DNA of 59,157 nt from an uncultured Victivallales bacterium (GCA_944390795.1 CALXRI010000017.1:1-59157), one strand, 5' to 3'. Positions 47,554-57,087 are shown, counted from the stretch's first letter. The notes: a model not told the origin generated them from the letters alone. Translations and numbers: made by a program.

Positions 47554-48636
47554 TCATTTCATTTTCGGGAAGGGATTCTGCCGGTGGCACTCCTCAATCA
47601 CCATGATCTGGCGGCGCACCTGGTCGAGCGTGACCTCCATGGGTTTTCCGCTGACGATGGCGTCATAGACCTGTTCATAGTATTTTGTGCCCCATGCGTC
47701 AAAGCTGAGCGCATAGTCCGGCGCGGTCCATTTTTCTTCATAGAAATGGAGTTTCTCTCCGCAGTAGCGCGGCAGACGGCCCGGCCCTTCGAGCGGTTCG
47801 CGCACCAGATGCTGTTCCGGCGCTTCCGATGGCAGGAAATATTTCCATACAGCTTCCGCGCCGGACGCCTTGAGTCCGCCGTTCGTGCCGTAGATTTCAT
47901 AGGTGTTTCCCGGGAACATGCAGCAGCGTGAGACTTCCAGATCAATGGTCGGACGGCCTTTTCCGACCAGAAGAAGCTTGACATGGTCTTCCGCGTCTCC
48001 GAAGCTGTTGGCGCGGTCCATCGTGCAGACGATCTTTTCCGGATCCGCGTCTCCGTAGAACTGGAGCGCCTGGTCAAGCGGATGCGGGCCCGTGTTCAGA
48101 AGTTCGCCCGCGCACATGTCCTGAATGGTCTGCCAGTCCCAGCGGCGGCCGAAGCCGTTGTATGCGATTTTCACCATGACAATGCGTCCGAGGATTCCGG
48201 AGTTCATGACCTCCAGCGATTTGCGGAAGAGCGGGCGGAAACGGGACTGCTGGAAAACGGCGAAGAATTTTCCTGTCCGCCGCGCGGCTTCGGCGACCTT
48301 GTCCACATCCGCCACATGGCGTGCCAGCGGCTTTTCGCAGACCACGTCATGTCCGGCTTCCATTGCCTCAATGCTGACGGGGATATGATCCATGCTCCGG
48401 GTTGAATTGACGATCAGCTCGATGCCGGAATCCTTCAGCATCTCTTTATAGTCGCTGTATTTCCGGAAGTCGGGAGAGGGGGTGATCCCTTCGATTTCGC
48501 AGCGTTCGGGAATGTAGTCGGCGACCGCGACGACTTCGAAGCGCGCCTTCAGCGCATCCTGCGTTTCGAAAAGATGGCGGTGAATGTCGCGTCCGCTCCG
48601 CCCCTGACCGATGATTCCGACTCTGATTCGTTTCAT
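47554..48636 (-). CDS. Gfo/Idh/MocA-family oxidoreductase
   Basis: NAD(P)-dependent sugar or cyclitol oxidoreductase, 360 residues. Rossmann motif GIIGQGRSGRDIH at the N-terminus, the conserved CEKPLARHV (Lys of the EKP motif), and C-terminal AMDRANSFGDAEDHVKLLL-type strands with GTNGGLK. AAAGGA precedes the start. It is the second gene of a leftward pair with a related oxidoreductase 38 bp upstream. The pair is divergent from the GntR/LacI-type regulator at 50026. Substrate unknown; inositol, glucose or sugar-acid oxidation is typical of the family. Confidence 0.9.
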   Translation of the reverse strand: MKRIRVGIIGQGRSGRDIHRHLFETQDALKARFEVVAVADYIPERCEIEGITPSPDFRKYSDYKEMLKDSGIELIVNSTRSMDHIPVSIEAMEAGHDVVCEKPLARHVADVDKVAEAARRTGKFFAVFQQSRFRPLFRKSLEVMNSGILGRIVMVKIAYNGFGRRWDWQTIQDMCAGELLNTGPHPLDQALQFYGDADPEKIVCTMDRANSFGDAEDHVKLLLVGKGRPTIDLEVSRCCMFPGNTYEIYGTNGGLKASGAEAVWKYFLPSEAPEQHLVREPLEGPGRLPRYCGEKLHFYEEKWTAPDYALSFDAWGTKYYEQVYDAIVSGKPMEVTLDQVRRQIMVIEECHRQNPFPKMK

Positions 48637-48674
48637 GGGAGAATCCTTTCTGTAAATTTGTGACGGCGTTTGAA

Positions 48675-49577
48675 TTATTTCACATAGACGGGTTCGGGTC
48701 TTCCGGTTGCCGCGGAGCGGTCGGCCGCGGCGAGCATCGCCATGACCTCGAACGAATCCTCCAGCGGAACGATCTGGCTTTCCCCTTTGAAGAACTTGAC
48801 GATCTCAAGGATGAGCATCTGATAGAACGGAATGCGGCAGGAGACCTGGAACATGATTTCCTTTGCGCGGTTGTCGCGAATGACGCCGCCATACCGGTAA
48901 GAGCCGTAAGTGAGTTCCACGACACCTCTGCGCCCGTCGTTGTAGACGACGTGGCAGACATGGCCTTTGCGGTCGGAGGAAACGCACACGCTGACTGCGC
49001 CGCGTCCCATGACGCGCTGCAGCATTTCAAAGGTGTGCACGCCGTACCAGACAATCGACGATCCTGCCGGAGCACGGCCGACCGGCCCCCAGATCACCGC
49101 GGATTCCGGTTTGACATCCTGCGCGACGGCTTCGGTGAAGTCGACGTCGAACCGGAGCGAGGACGCCGTGAAGAAGCGCACGCTGTTTTCCGCGGCGATC
49201 CGCAGGATTTCCGCCGTATTGTCGAGCGTGTCCGCAAACGGCTTGTCCAGAAAGACCGGCTTGCCAAGCTTCGCGCACTTTTCGAAATATTCCAGATGTC
49301 TTGCCGGATCGTTGATTTCAATCATGACTGCGTCGCAGTCCGCGACGGCGGTGTCGAAATCCTCCGTCACCATGACGCCGATGCTTTCCAGATACGCCTG
49401 GCGCTTGTCGAGCCCCGTCTTGTTCTGGAACGGAGTTTCGAAGCGGAGGCACCGGGTGGCGACAAGATCGTGAACCTGATTTTTTTCGGGAACGGCGGGA
49501 TCCTGCATCAGTTTCGGGAACTCCACCGCGTGGCTGGTGTCAAGCCCCACGATTGCGACCTTGATTCTGTTTTCCAT
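48675..49577 (-). CDS. Gfo/Idh/MocA-family oxidoreductase, short form
   Basis: Rossmann-fold oxidoreductase of 300 residues, somewhat shorter than the family norm. Nucleotide-binding region VAIVGLDTSHAVEF is atypical: it lacks the usual GxGxxG. The DKP motif (FLDKPFADT) corresponds to EKP. The C-terminal half is the alpha/beta sheet domain (GVHTFEMLQRVMG, YGSYRYGGV). AAGGATG precedes ATG 49577; an in-frame start at 49610 is less likely. It is the first gene of the pair and has a promoter at 49636-49663. Whether it binds a nucleotide normally is uncertain. Confidence 0.85.
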   Translation of the reverse strand: MENRIKVAIVGLDTSHAVEFPKLMQDPAVPEKNQVHDLVATRCLRFETPFQNKTGLDKRQAYLESIGVMVTEDFDTAVADCDAVMIEINDPARHLEYFEKCAKLGKPVFLDKPFADTLDNTAEILRIAAENSVRFFTASSLRFDVDFTEAVAQDVKPESAVIWGPVGRAPAGSSIVWYGVHTFEMLQRVMGRGAVSVCVSSDRKGHVCHVVYNDGRRGVVELTYGSYRYGGVIRDNRAKEIMFQVSCRIPFYQMLILEIVKFFKGESQIVPLEDSFEVMAMLAAADRSAATGRPEPVYVK

Positions 49578-49599
49578 TGCAATCATCCTTATCTGTTTG

Positions 49600-49696
49600 T
49601 TTTGATACAACAGGGAAATCCGGGTTTCTTCCGGAAAAATACAGCAGATGCGGCTTTTTCCAATGTTTTTTTTGATGAACCCATGTCTTTTTTGAT
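49600..49696. promoter_or_regulatory. TTTTGAT repeats over the oxidoreductase promoter
   Basis: TTTTGAT occurs at 49600-49606, 49670-49676 and 49690-49696. The last two sit in longer direct repeats of the form ATGTYTTTTTTGATSA exactly 20 bp apart, upstream of the -35 element at 49658-49663; the first lies downstream of the promoter in TTTGTTTTGATACAAC, an imperfect palindrome. They may bind the divergent regulator at 50026. The rest of the 49578-50025 gap is AT-rich and holds no gene. Confidence 0.35.
49636..49663 (-). promoter_or_regulatory. Promoter of the oxidoreductase pair
   Basis: Minus-strand TTGGAA, 16 bases, TATTTT, about 58 bp upstream of the start at 49577. Confidence 0.45.
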
Positions 49697-49950
49697 CATT
49701 TGTTCCGCGGAACGGAATGCTGCGCAGTTTTTGTGGCGGAATCTGTAAAAAGCGCTTTTTGTATTTTGTCCCGGCTTGATAATATCTGTCCGCCCGTGAT
49801 TTTATTGTTCCAAGTTCTGTTACGATAAATGCAAGCTATTATATTTTATCATCTTGTGACTTTTTATCTGGAGTGTTTCCTTCTTTTCGGAAAAGTTTTT
49901 TTGTCCTGGGTTCATGTGGAAATAGGCGCCTTGCCAATGCCCTGAGACTA

Positions 49951-49978
49951 TTGACATTGTCCCGGATTCGCTTATAAT
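49951..49978 (+). promoter_or_regulatory. Promoter of the regulator-pseudopilin-glycosidase operon
   Basis: Perfect consensus: TTGACA, 16 bases, TATAAT. The leader to ATG 50026 is about 40 bases. Strong basal promoters of this kind usually need a repressor to be controlled. Confidence 0.75.
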
Positions 49979-50025
49979 ATAAGAACAGAAAGAAAACGCA
50001 TGAACCTGATTTCGGAGAGTCCATT

Positions 50026-51096
50026 ATGAGCAGTTCGAGATATCCAAGTCTTGCGGCGGTTCTGGAAAAACGGATCGCGCACGGGATCTATCGCGATAAA
50101 CTTCCGACCGTTCGGAATCTTGCCGCGGAATTTCAGGTTTCCAAGCAGACCGTGACCCTTGCCCTGCGCCCGCTGATTCAGAGCGGCCTTCTGAAATCCG
50201 ACGGACGGCGGGGAATCCGGATCGCCTCGCAGGAAACCTCCTCCGGAATCATCGCCATTGTCGGGAAGGGCGATCTGAGCATTCTGGAAACCGACCGCCG
50301 CTTGAAGGAACTGCAGGCCCAGATCAATCGCGACGGTTTCGAGTCCATTCTGATCGGTGTGACAGACTGGATCAGTTCCCGCAATCTCTGCAAACTGCTC
50401 GGCAATCACTTCTCCGGAATCATTTTCACGAACAGCACTTTGTCCTATGAAATCGCGGAATATCTCGACGGTGCCGGAATTCCGTTTGTCTCCTGCAACC
50501 GTCTCCCGGTTTATCCGCGGATCAATTACGTCGAAACGAACTGGGCAGGGACCATCCGCCAGATCGTCCGCGACTTTGCCGGGCGCGGCTTGCGGAAAAT
50601 GGCGCTTTTCTTTCACGGGCGTCTGGAAGGATACAATGTGATTGTCCGGAAGGAATGGAAGAAAATCAAGGAGGAGTGTGGACTCCCGCTGCTGCCGGCC
50701 GACCGGATCCGCCTGGACTACAGCGCGTCCACGCTTGACAATCTCCGCAGATATCTGGAAATTCTCCGCGGACAGAAGGAATATCCGGAACTTCTGATCT
50801 TCTGGCCCGGTCTGGATGAAGAGAAGCTCGGGCTGCTTACGGAAGGACCGCTTCGCGTGCCGGCATCGACAAGGATTCTTGCCTGCGCCAGAATCGGTGT
50901 GCATTATCCGGAACAGGTCATGACCTTCAGCGAGGGCGACTGCTATCATGAGATCCTCTCCGCCGCCTATGAGGCGTTGCGCGAGGTCATGATCGCCCCG
51001 ACGACGAGAAAGATTCACCGTTCAGTGGAATACCCGGTGATTTACAATGATTTCACCAACAGCAAGGAGGAAGTGAGACATGTCTCGAATTATTGA
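50026..51096 (+). CDS. GntR-type regulator with LacI/PBP1-like sugar-sensing domain
   Basis: One-component regulator of 356 residues. Residues 1-65 are a GntR winged helix ([25 protein letters not shown], then a short GRRGIRI wing). Residues about 70-345 form a periplasmic-binding-protein type 1 sensor as in LacI/GalR ([55 protein letters not shown]). The lack of a signal peptide places it in the cytoplasm. It overlaps the pseudopilin gene by 17 bases, and the pseudopilin ribosome site AAGGAGG lies in its last codons. It probably represses its own operon and perhaps the divergent oxidoreductases. Confidence 0.88.
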   Translation: MSSSRYPSLAAVLEKRIAHGIYRDKLPTVRNLAAEFQVSKQTVTLALRPLIQSGLLKSDGRRGIRIASQETSSGIIAIVGKGDLSILETDRRLKELQAQINRDGFESILIGVTDWISSRNLCKLLGNHFSGIIFTNSTLSYEIAEYLDGAGIPFVSCNRLPVYPRINYVETNWAGTIRQIVRDFAGRGLRKMALFFHGRLEGYNVIVRKEWKKIKEECGLPLLPADRIRLDYSASTLDNLRRYLEILRGQKEYPELLIFWPGLDEEKLGLLTEGPLRVPASTRILACARIGVHYPEQVMTFSEGDCYHEILSAAYEALREVMIAPTTRKIHRSVEYPVIYNDFTNSKEEVRHVSNY

Positions 51097-51823
51097 TGGA
51101 AGGAAAAGATTTACATTGATCGAACTTCTGGTTGTAATTGCAATCATCGCGATTCTCGCGAGCATGCTGCTGCCTGCACTCAGTAAGGCTAGGGAAAGAG
51201 GGAGAAGTGCTCAATGTATGGGAAATCTGAGACAGCTGGGATTGGCAATCCAGCAATATTGTGTGGATTCCGATTTTATTCCTGCGGTACAATATAAAAA
51301 CGGTGAGTGGTGGTATTATCTCTTGGACGGATATATAAAAGGAGCGGAAAGAGTAAATGGAAAATTCAATACCGGAGCCTCAGACTACAACAGTTTACTG
51401 TTTTTTTCCAAAACGGCATTTCGCTGTCCCTCAGATACAAAACCTTATATGACTACATCAAGCAACGGTGGTGGATTGAGTTTTGGAATGAATGGATTTT
51501 TAGGTAATTGTGCTGGTGCGGATCCCCGTTTGCAGGCTTGGGTAAAGGGAAGTCAGGTCCGTTATCCGTCACTGATGGCTGTTCTGGTTGAAACTTCCTA
51601 TTATCCGACAACCAATACATGGGGAAACGGTAAAGATCCATTGGCAGTTCTTCCGAATCATCCGGGAGTAATGGAAAACAACAGTAACTATATTGTGAAA
51701 TATCATACAGGTGCCACTAATCTTCTCTATTTTGATGGTCATGTTGCTGCAAGACGCGAATTGAGAAAATGCAATATGGGATCAGAATGGGAAAAACTCT
51801 GGATGCCGAAAGGTTCTTATTAA
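51080..51823 (+). CDS. Prepilin-type (H-X9-DG) pseudopilin
   Basis: Type IV pilin-like protein of 247 residues. The processing site reads [20 protein letters not shown], with the conserved Glu at +5 but Arg instead of Gly at -1. A helical stalk with KARERG follows. The C-terminal motif His209-x9-Asp219-Gly220 matches the prepilin-processing-associated H-X9-DG domain, which is greatly expanded in Planctomycetes and Lentisphaerota. The gene looks clearly more AT-rich than its neighbours. Translation is coupled to the regulator gene and the next gene starts 34 bp after it. No pilus ATPase or prepilin peptidase is in the window. Its part in polysaccharide use is unknown. Confidence 0.93.
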   Translation: MSRIIDGRKRFTLIELLVVIAIIAILASMLLPALSKARERGRSAQCMGNLRQLGLAIQQYCVDSDFIPAVQYKNGEWWYYLLDGYIKGAERVNGKFNTGASDYNSLLFFSKTAFRCPSDTKPYMTTSSNGGGLSFGMNGFLGNCAGADPRLQAWVKGSQVRYPSLMAVLVETSYYPTTNTWGNGKDPLAVLPNHPGVMENNSNYIVKYHTGATNLLYFDGHVAARRELRKCNMGSEWEKLWMPKGSY

Positions 51824-51857
51824 TCATATGATTTTGAAAAAGGGAAGGGAAAGAAAT

Positions 51858-52904
51858 ATGAAGAATGTTCTGGTTTTGCTGAGTTCGTTCTGTCTTGCGC
51901 TCGGAGCGCAGGAAAGCACGTCGGCGGAGGGCGCACCGCAGGCGCCGCAGGGAGGAATTCTCCTCAAGAGTCTGAATTTTGAGAGCAATGCGGGATTCTC
52001 GAAGTGGCCGGGAGACGCCCAGGTCGAACTGGATCCGGAGGAGTTCAAGGAGGGAAAATCCTCGATCGTCTTTACGCCGGACAACAACTATGTCGCCTAC
52101 TTCTTCCAGAAACTTGTTCCCGGCCACGAGTATGTGATCACCTGCTGGGCGAAGATGGATGCCGAGCCGATCAAACGCTGCGGAATCGGCGTGAATTTTG
52201 CAAAGCAGGGCGGCGGCAACAGCAGTGCGGGAAGTGTCATCTTCCCGTTTGCCGAACTCATGCCCGCCGACAATGAGTGGCATTTCTGCAAAGTGACTTT
52301 CAAGGCCCCCGAGGGCGCAGTGCGCGGACAGGTCATGCTCTCGCTTCTCCGCACGAACGCCACGGTGTTCGTCGACGACTTCCGTCTGTATGACATGAGC
52401 GCGAAATCGGTCGCAAAGGGCACGACCGTCACAAAAGGCAAGGTCCTCAGGAAACTCGATTTCGCTTCAACGGCCGGGTTGAACAGCGATCCGAAAGGAA
52501 AGATCGCCCTCGGGAAGCCGGAGAACAACGACGGGCGCGCCTGCATTGAATTCATCCCGAACAACGACAAGGACTGTCTCGCTTACACCGCCTATTTCTA
52601 TCAGCGGCTTTTCCCCGGAGACTATGTCATTGAATTCGACTACCGGACGCCCGCCGAGCCGATTGCCCGCGCCGCCCTCATGATTCAGTTCGGAGGTCCC
52701 GGAAAGAAGCTCGGGGAACTCGGCACCGTGACGAAGAAGGTTTCCGAATTCGGCGTCTGCGACGGCAGCTGGCAGCATGCGGTGATTCCCGTCAAGGTTC
52801 CGCAGGGGGTCAACAATGCGAGAATCCTTTTTGCCTTCTACCGTACGAACGTGCCGATCCGGATTGCAGATTTCCAGATCATCAGAACTGCTTCCGGAAA
52901 CTGA
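51858..52904 (+). CDS. Secreted protein with two carbohydrate-binding-like beta-sandwich modules
   Basis: Exported protein of 348 residues with a signal peptide (MKNVLVLLSSFCLALGAQES). Two related modules follow, about 35-185 and 195-345. Each has a LKSLNFES/LRKLDFAST opening strand, an FFQKLVPGHEYVI/FYQRLFPGDYVIEF central strand and a closing FVDDFRLYD/RIADFQII strand. This resembles CBM4/9-type carbohydrate-binding modules. No catalytic domain is present, so it probably binds polysaccharide at or outside the envelope. GGGAAAG precedes the ATG. It is the third gene of the regulator-led operon. Confidence 0.78.
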   Translation: MKNVLVLLSSFCLALGAQESTSAEGAPQAPQGGILLKSLNFESNAGFSKWPGDAQVELDPEEFKEGKSSIVFTPDNNYVAYFFQKLVPGHEYVITCWAKMDAEPIKRCGIGVNFAKQGGGNSSAGSVIFPFAELMPADNEWHFCKVTFKAPEGAVRGQVMLSLLRTNATVFVDDFRLYDMSAKSVAKGTTVTKGKVLRKLDFASTAGLNSDPKGKIALGKPENNDGRACIEFIPNNDKDCLAYTAYFYQRLFPGDYVIEFDYRTPAEPIARAALMIQFGGPGKKLGELGTVTKKVSEFGVCDGSWQHAVIPVKVPQGVNNARILFAFYRTNVPIRIADFQIIRTASGN

Positions 52905-52921
52905 ATCGAGGAGGACTTTTC

Positions 52922-54808
52922 ATGCGTCGACTCAAACAGATTGCCGCTGCATTTCTTATGACGGCGTCCGCCGTTCTTCCGCTGGCTTCCGCGCTGGAGG
53001 CGCAGGAGACGTCCGGCTCCGTCGTGACAACCATGCCGCCGCTTACGACAAAACGGCCCTATCTGCCGCGCCGCCAGTCCGGTTTCGCATTTGCGAGCAA
53101 TATCGAAAAAACCGCATATGTCGCGCCGGAACAGTTCTCCATGATTCATTTCATGCCTGTGAATCCCTCCCGCAAGCCGGAACTCCATATTGCCCTGCCT
53201 CCGGAGATCCGGCTTGAAGGCGGGTTCCGAGACTTCTCCATCGGGAAGGCCGGGAAATACACATACAACAACAGGGAACTGAACCTCTATCATATCGCAC
53301 CGGGACCGCGCGCCTCCAAATACACGTTTTTCTGGAAGCTGGAAAAGGCGCTTCCCGAAGGAACGGAGCTCGAAGGCTGTTACTGGGGGCAGTGGTCCAA
53401 AGGAAAACAGCCGCCGCAGAACCTGAAAATCAAGGTTGTCTCCATTCCGGAGGCGAAACCGTTCCGGAGCCTTCCGGTTTATCTCTCCATGCCGAACGAC
53501 TTCTATGCGGAGTATCCGGATGTGGCGGGACTTCGCCGCTGCGGATTCAACTATCTCGACATCTGGACGTATCTCTCCGACGACGAGATCGACTGGGGGG
53601 CCCCGATGCTGGACGCCACGCGCGAAAAGGCGCGAAAGGCCGGGATCGGGGAAATCGTCTGGATCCGCGAATGGTGGTGGCACAACGCGCGGAAGGAGCC
53701 CGACGGCATGGCCGAGCTGATCGACGGGAAAAAGGTTGACAGCATGCTCTGCCTCTCCTATCGCGGCAAATGGCATCGGCGTCTGATCGAGCAGGGGAAA
53801 TATCTGATCGACCGCGGATATTATTTCCACAGCACCGATCCGGAGATGTACGGCGCAGGCGACACGATCTGCTTCTGCGGAAAATGCCGGGACCGTTTCA
53901 AGGCATATCTGGCGGAAAAGGCGCCGGAGGTCTCCTATGTGGATCCGCGTGTATTTGAAAAGGACCCGGGGCGGAACGCGGAACTGCACAAGCTCTGGAA
54001 CGCCTTCAAATGCTGGAGCTACGTCGAATTCTTCGGAGAATACCGCCGCGCGATGGAATCCTACATGAAGGAGAAGGGAATTTCTGCCCCGTTCCTCTTC
54101 ATGATCTATTCCTCTTATCACCGTTCCTTCCCAGGGTTCTCCGCATACAGGGATTACCGGACGAGTCACTCCTATCTCAAGACGCTGGAGGATCCGCAGA
54201 CGTTCATCGGCGTGTTTGATTTCGTCGGACCGATGGTTTACATGGACGTCTACGCGAACTACAAGGACTACGACATGCTTCTTCCCTGGCGCGACACCAT
54301 GACGCTGCGGAAGATTACCGGAGGGAAGGTTCCGATCGTGCCGATTCTCTGTGCGGGCTATCCGTATGTCTTTGCATTCGGTTCGGACCTGAATGCGGAA
54401 ATGCTTAAATACAATATGCTTGAGGTCATTGCGGGCGGCGGAAAAGGTTTCGGCTTCTGGGGCGAGTGTCCCGTGGACGCTGCGGATCTGAAGTCCGTTG
54501 CGCAGGTGGTCCGGATGCTCGGACCGTATGAGGATATCATTTTGAACGGACAGGCGGATGCGGAGGTCAGGGCCGTTTCCGGCAACGCCGTCGTCAAGCG
54601 CGTCCGTTCGAAACGCGGCTCGCTGGTGCTGGTCTCCGAATATTCGCGCAGGCCGCTCTCCGTCAAGGTTGAGTGTCCCGTCACGGAGCGGTCCTGCGTC
54701 GTTGACCTTTCGACAGGGAGGCAGATCGGCGAAGTCACCCCCGGGAATCCCGTATTTACGATGAACTTGAAACAGGACCGCGCCGTCATGCTTTATGTCG
54801 GACGCTGA
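52922..54808 (+). CDS. Secreted glycosidase-like TIM-barrel protein
   Basis: Exported protein of 628 residues with a signal peptide (MRRLKQIAAAFLMTASAVLPLASA). A beta-rich N-terminal part (about 45-170) precedes a barrel (about 175-540) with FNYLDIWTYLSDDEIDWG, WIREWWWHN, STDPEMYG and CFCGKCRDRFKAYL, the last like the Cys pattern in GH42-like hydrolases; a small C-terminal beta domain follows. Candidate acidic residues are in REWWW and TDPEM, but I cannot assign a GH family or name catalytic residues safely. GAGGAGG precedes the ATG. The next gene starts 31 bp after it. Confidence 0.72.
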   Translation: MRRLKQIAAAFLMTASAVLPLASALEAQETSGSVVTTMPPLTTKRPYLPRRQSGFAFASNIEKTAYVAPEQFSMIHFMPVNPSRKPELHIALPPEIRLEGGFRDFSIGKAGKYTYNNRELNLYHIAPGPRASKYTFFWKLEKALPEGTELEGCYWGQWSKGKQPPQNLKIKVVSIPEAKPFRSLPVYLSMPNDFYAEYPDVAGLRRCGFNYLDIWTYLSDDEIDWGAPMLDATREKARKAGIGEIVWIREWWWHNARKEPDGMAELIDGKKVDSMLCLSYRGKWHRRLIEQGKYLIDRGYYFHSTDPEMYGAGDTICFCGKCRDRFKAYLAEKAPEVSYVDPRVFEKDPGRNAELHKLWNAFKCWSYVEFFGEYRRAMESYMKEKGISAPFLFMIYSSYHRSFPGFSAYRDYRTSHSYLKTLEDPQTFIGVFDFVGPMVYMDVYANYKDYDMLLPWRDTMTLRKITGGKVPIVPILCAGYPYVFAFGSDLNAEMLKYNMLEVIAGGGKGFGFWGECPVDAADLKSVAQVVRMLGPYEDIILNGQADAEVRAVSGNAVVKRVRSKRGSLVLVSEYSRRPLSVKVECPVTERSCVVDLSTGRQIGEVTPGNPVFTMNLKQDRAVMLYVGR

Positions 54809-54839
54809 GAACGCACAGTCCGAACCGGGGAGAATGGAC

Positions 54840-56912
54840 ATGCATCCAGAAGAAAAGATCAGGGCGGCAAGCTGGTGGCTCACATGGAAGGATCTCCAGT
54901 GGCCGGACGACGATGTCGCCGAAGCCATTGAACGGCGTGCGGACGCGTTCGTCTCATCCGGTGCGAACTGGGCGGTTGTTTTCGGCGCACATTTCCGCTG
55001 GGACTATCTTCCGCTCTGGCTCAATCTGCATGATCTCATCGGAACGATCGCCGATGCGCTTCACCGCCGCGGCGTGAAACTCTTCGACCATCACTCCTCG
55101 GTTCTGACACACCGTTACGCTTCGATCGCCGAAGCGCGGACGATGCGGCGCTGCAACCGCCATCATATCCCGTTCGCCCCGAGCAGGGACGTCGCCTCGA
55201 CCTGGAGTTTCAACGGAGAGCTTCTGGACAGCTGGCGCATGATCGATGTCGCCACCGGAAAACCCGTTTTTCTTCCGGCTTATACCGCCGAGGAGTTCTG
55301 CATCAACAATCCCGGATTCCGCGCGGCATACGCAAAATATGTGAAGATGCTGCTGGATTCCACCGGAATCGACGGGCTGATGAGCGATGACGGATTCTTC
55401 TACGCGGGCTGGTCCGCCTGCGGCTGCCGGTGGTGCCGGAAGAAATTCCGCGAACAGTACGGGCGTGAACTGCCTCCCGTCACCGATCTGACATTCTGGG
55501 GGAATTATGCGAGCGACGCATTCAAGGACTGGATCGAGATGCGTTATGCCTCCACCCGTGAATTTCTGGAGAACGTGCGGGATGCTGTCGGACCGGATTT
55601 CCCGCTGATGTCCTGCTGCTCGAGCAGCGCCGATCATGCGATGGCGCGCTTTGCTCTGACCTATCAGGAGTTCTGTCTTCCGTGCAACTGCATCATGCTC
55701 GAGATGACCGGCAATACTCCCGGACTGGATGGAACCTGGAACACGCATTTTCCCGAGCAGGCGCTGCATCTCGGAATTGCCGCACGGCGTCATTTCCCCT
55801 GTCTCGGACTCGGCTACGGCTACGCGGAGGACACCGCCGAATTCATCTGGGCATTCAACAAGTTCCTCGGCAGTTCCACGTGGGTCAGCACGCTGAAAGG
55901 CCGTCTCGGACTGCCGGATTCGAAAATGACGGCGCTCAGGGATGACCCGGAACTGGTCGTGCGCGCCTACAACTGGGAAAAACAGCATCCCGGTCTGTTT
56001 GCCGGAGAAACCGATACGCATACGGCACTTTTCTTCTCCCGATGGACCCGCGATTTTTACGGCATGACGCCGGAGGATTACACGGCCGATTACAACCATG
56101 CCTGCATTGAGCTCCTGAATCACAATGTCACATTCGATGTGGTGACGGATATTCCGGAGCCGTGCGGGAAATACCATACCCTTGTCATCTGCTCCGCTCA
56201 ATGCCTGAGCGATGAGGAATACGGAGCGCTGAACCGTTTTCTCGCTTCCGGCGGATGTGTGATCGCCTCCGGTCCGGTAGGAAGACGGGAGCGGCGCGCG
56301 GAAATGCGTCATTCCCCCTGGCTGGCGCAATTCGGGATCGAATGCGAAATGATGGATGCCGTGCATCCCGGCTCGTTTCCGCCGGGACCGGGGGGAAGCG
56401 GGGAAGTCATCCCCTGCCGCGGCGTTTTTGACGGGCGGGAACGGAAAGCGTCGGAGTGGGTTCGTATCGAACGGAATGACGGCGTTCTGCTCTGGACTCC
56501 CGGCAGAATGCAGTGCAATGCGCGGGAACTGGATCTTGCCGGCGCAATCCGGAGCATGGAGCGCTTTCCCGTTGACGCCGAGCGTGCGGACAACTGGCGC
56601 TTCCGCTGTTTCCGCGGGCGGAATGGAGAACGGATCGTCCATGGGCTTGCTTCGTCATTCACGGTTTCGCTGATGGAGGAACTTGAGAAACAGCGGCAGA
56701 ATCCGCGCGGCAACAATCTGATTTCCGCCATCCGCAGGAAGAATTCCGCTTCTGAGATCGTTCTGAAAACAGAAGGATCGTCACTTCGTGCCCGGCTGTA
56801 TTTCCCGCTTGCCGGATCTGAATCGGAGATTCCTGTCCGGGATGGGTCTGTGATATTTTCCGTTCCTCCGGCCGTCTATTATTTCATCGTGAAGTTTCCC
56901 GGCGCGGAATGA
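54840..56912 (+). CDS. Beta-galactosidase-like (GH42/GHL-type) protein
   Basis: Protein of 690 residues. Residues about 10-400 form a glycosidase barrel: SGANWAVVFGAHFRWDY, KLFDHHSSVL, GIDGLMSDDGFFYAGW and CGCRWCRKKFREQYG. Residues about 410-520 look like the glutamine-amidotransferase-like trimerisation domain of GH42 enzymes (YHTLVICSAQCLSDEEYGALNRF). A small beta domain ends the chain. No signal peptide is seen, so it may be cytoplasmic. ATG 54840 is chosen because GGGGAG lies seven bases upstream; ATG 54795 would overlap the previous gene. It ends the operon, before a probable terminator. Confidence 0.75.
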   Translation: MHPEEKIRAASWWLTWKDLQWPDDDVAEAIERRADAFVSSGANWAVVFGAHFRWDYLPLWLNLHDLIGTIADALHRRGVKLFDHHSSVLTHRYASIAEARTMRRCNRHHIPFAPSRDVASTWSFNGELLDSWRMIDVATGKPVFLPAYTAEEFCINNPGFRAAYAKYVKMLLDSTGIDGLMSDDGFFYAGWSACGCRWCRKKFREQYGRELPPVTDLTFWGNYASDAFKDWIEMRYASTREFLENVRDAVGPDFPLMSCCSSSADHAMARFALTYQEFCLPCNCIMLEMTGNTPGLDGTWNTHFPEQALHLGIAARRHFPCLGLGYGYAEDTAEFIWAFNKFLGSSTWVSTLKGRLGLPDSKMTALRDDPELVVRAYNWEKQHPGLFAGETDTHTALFFSRWTRDFYGMTPEDYTADYNHACIELLNHNVTFDVVTDIPEPCGKYHTLVICSAQCLSDEEYGALNRFLASGGCVIASGPVGRRERRAEMRHSPWLAQFGIECEMMDAVHPGSFPPGPGGSGEVIPCRGVFDGRERKASEWVRIERNDGVLLWTPGRMQCNARELDLAGAIRSMERFPVDAERADNWRFRCFRGRNGERIVHGLASSFTVSLMEELEKQRQNPRGNNLISAIRRKNSASEIVLKTEGSSLRARLYFPLAGSESEIPVRDGSVIFSVPPAVYYFIVKFPGAE

Positions 56913-56962
56913 CGGCGCTTCCCCGAGCGTTTTCCTCCTGATCCTTCCGCACGGGGGAAAAT

Positions 56963-56995
56963 CTCCGCCGCCGTCCGGCGCGGAGGACATTTTTT
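56963..56995 (+). terminator. Terminator of the regulator-pseudopilin-glycosidase operon
   Basis: CTCCGC/GCGGAG stem (56963-56968 with 56980-56985) with inner CCG/CGG pairing, then six T after four bases (56990-56995). Confidence 0.5.
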
Positions 56996-57016
56996 CCCGG
57001 GACGCAGGATTTTCAT

Positions 57017-57044
57017 TTGACAAAGTGCCGTCCCTGAGTATATT
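57017..57044 (+). promoter_or_regulatory. Promoter of the CBM9-like lipoprotein gene
   Basis: TTGACA, 16 bases, TATATT. It gives a leader of about 38 bases to ATG 57088 and shows this gene is a separate unit from the operon before it. Confidence 0.65.
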
Positions 57045-57087
57045 TTTATTTCACCAAACACCTAAATTACAGGGAGAATCTGAAATC

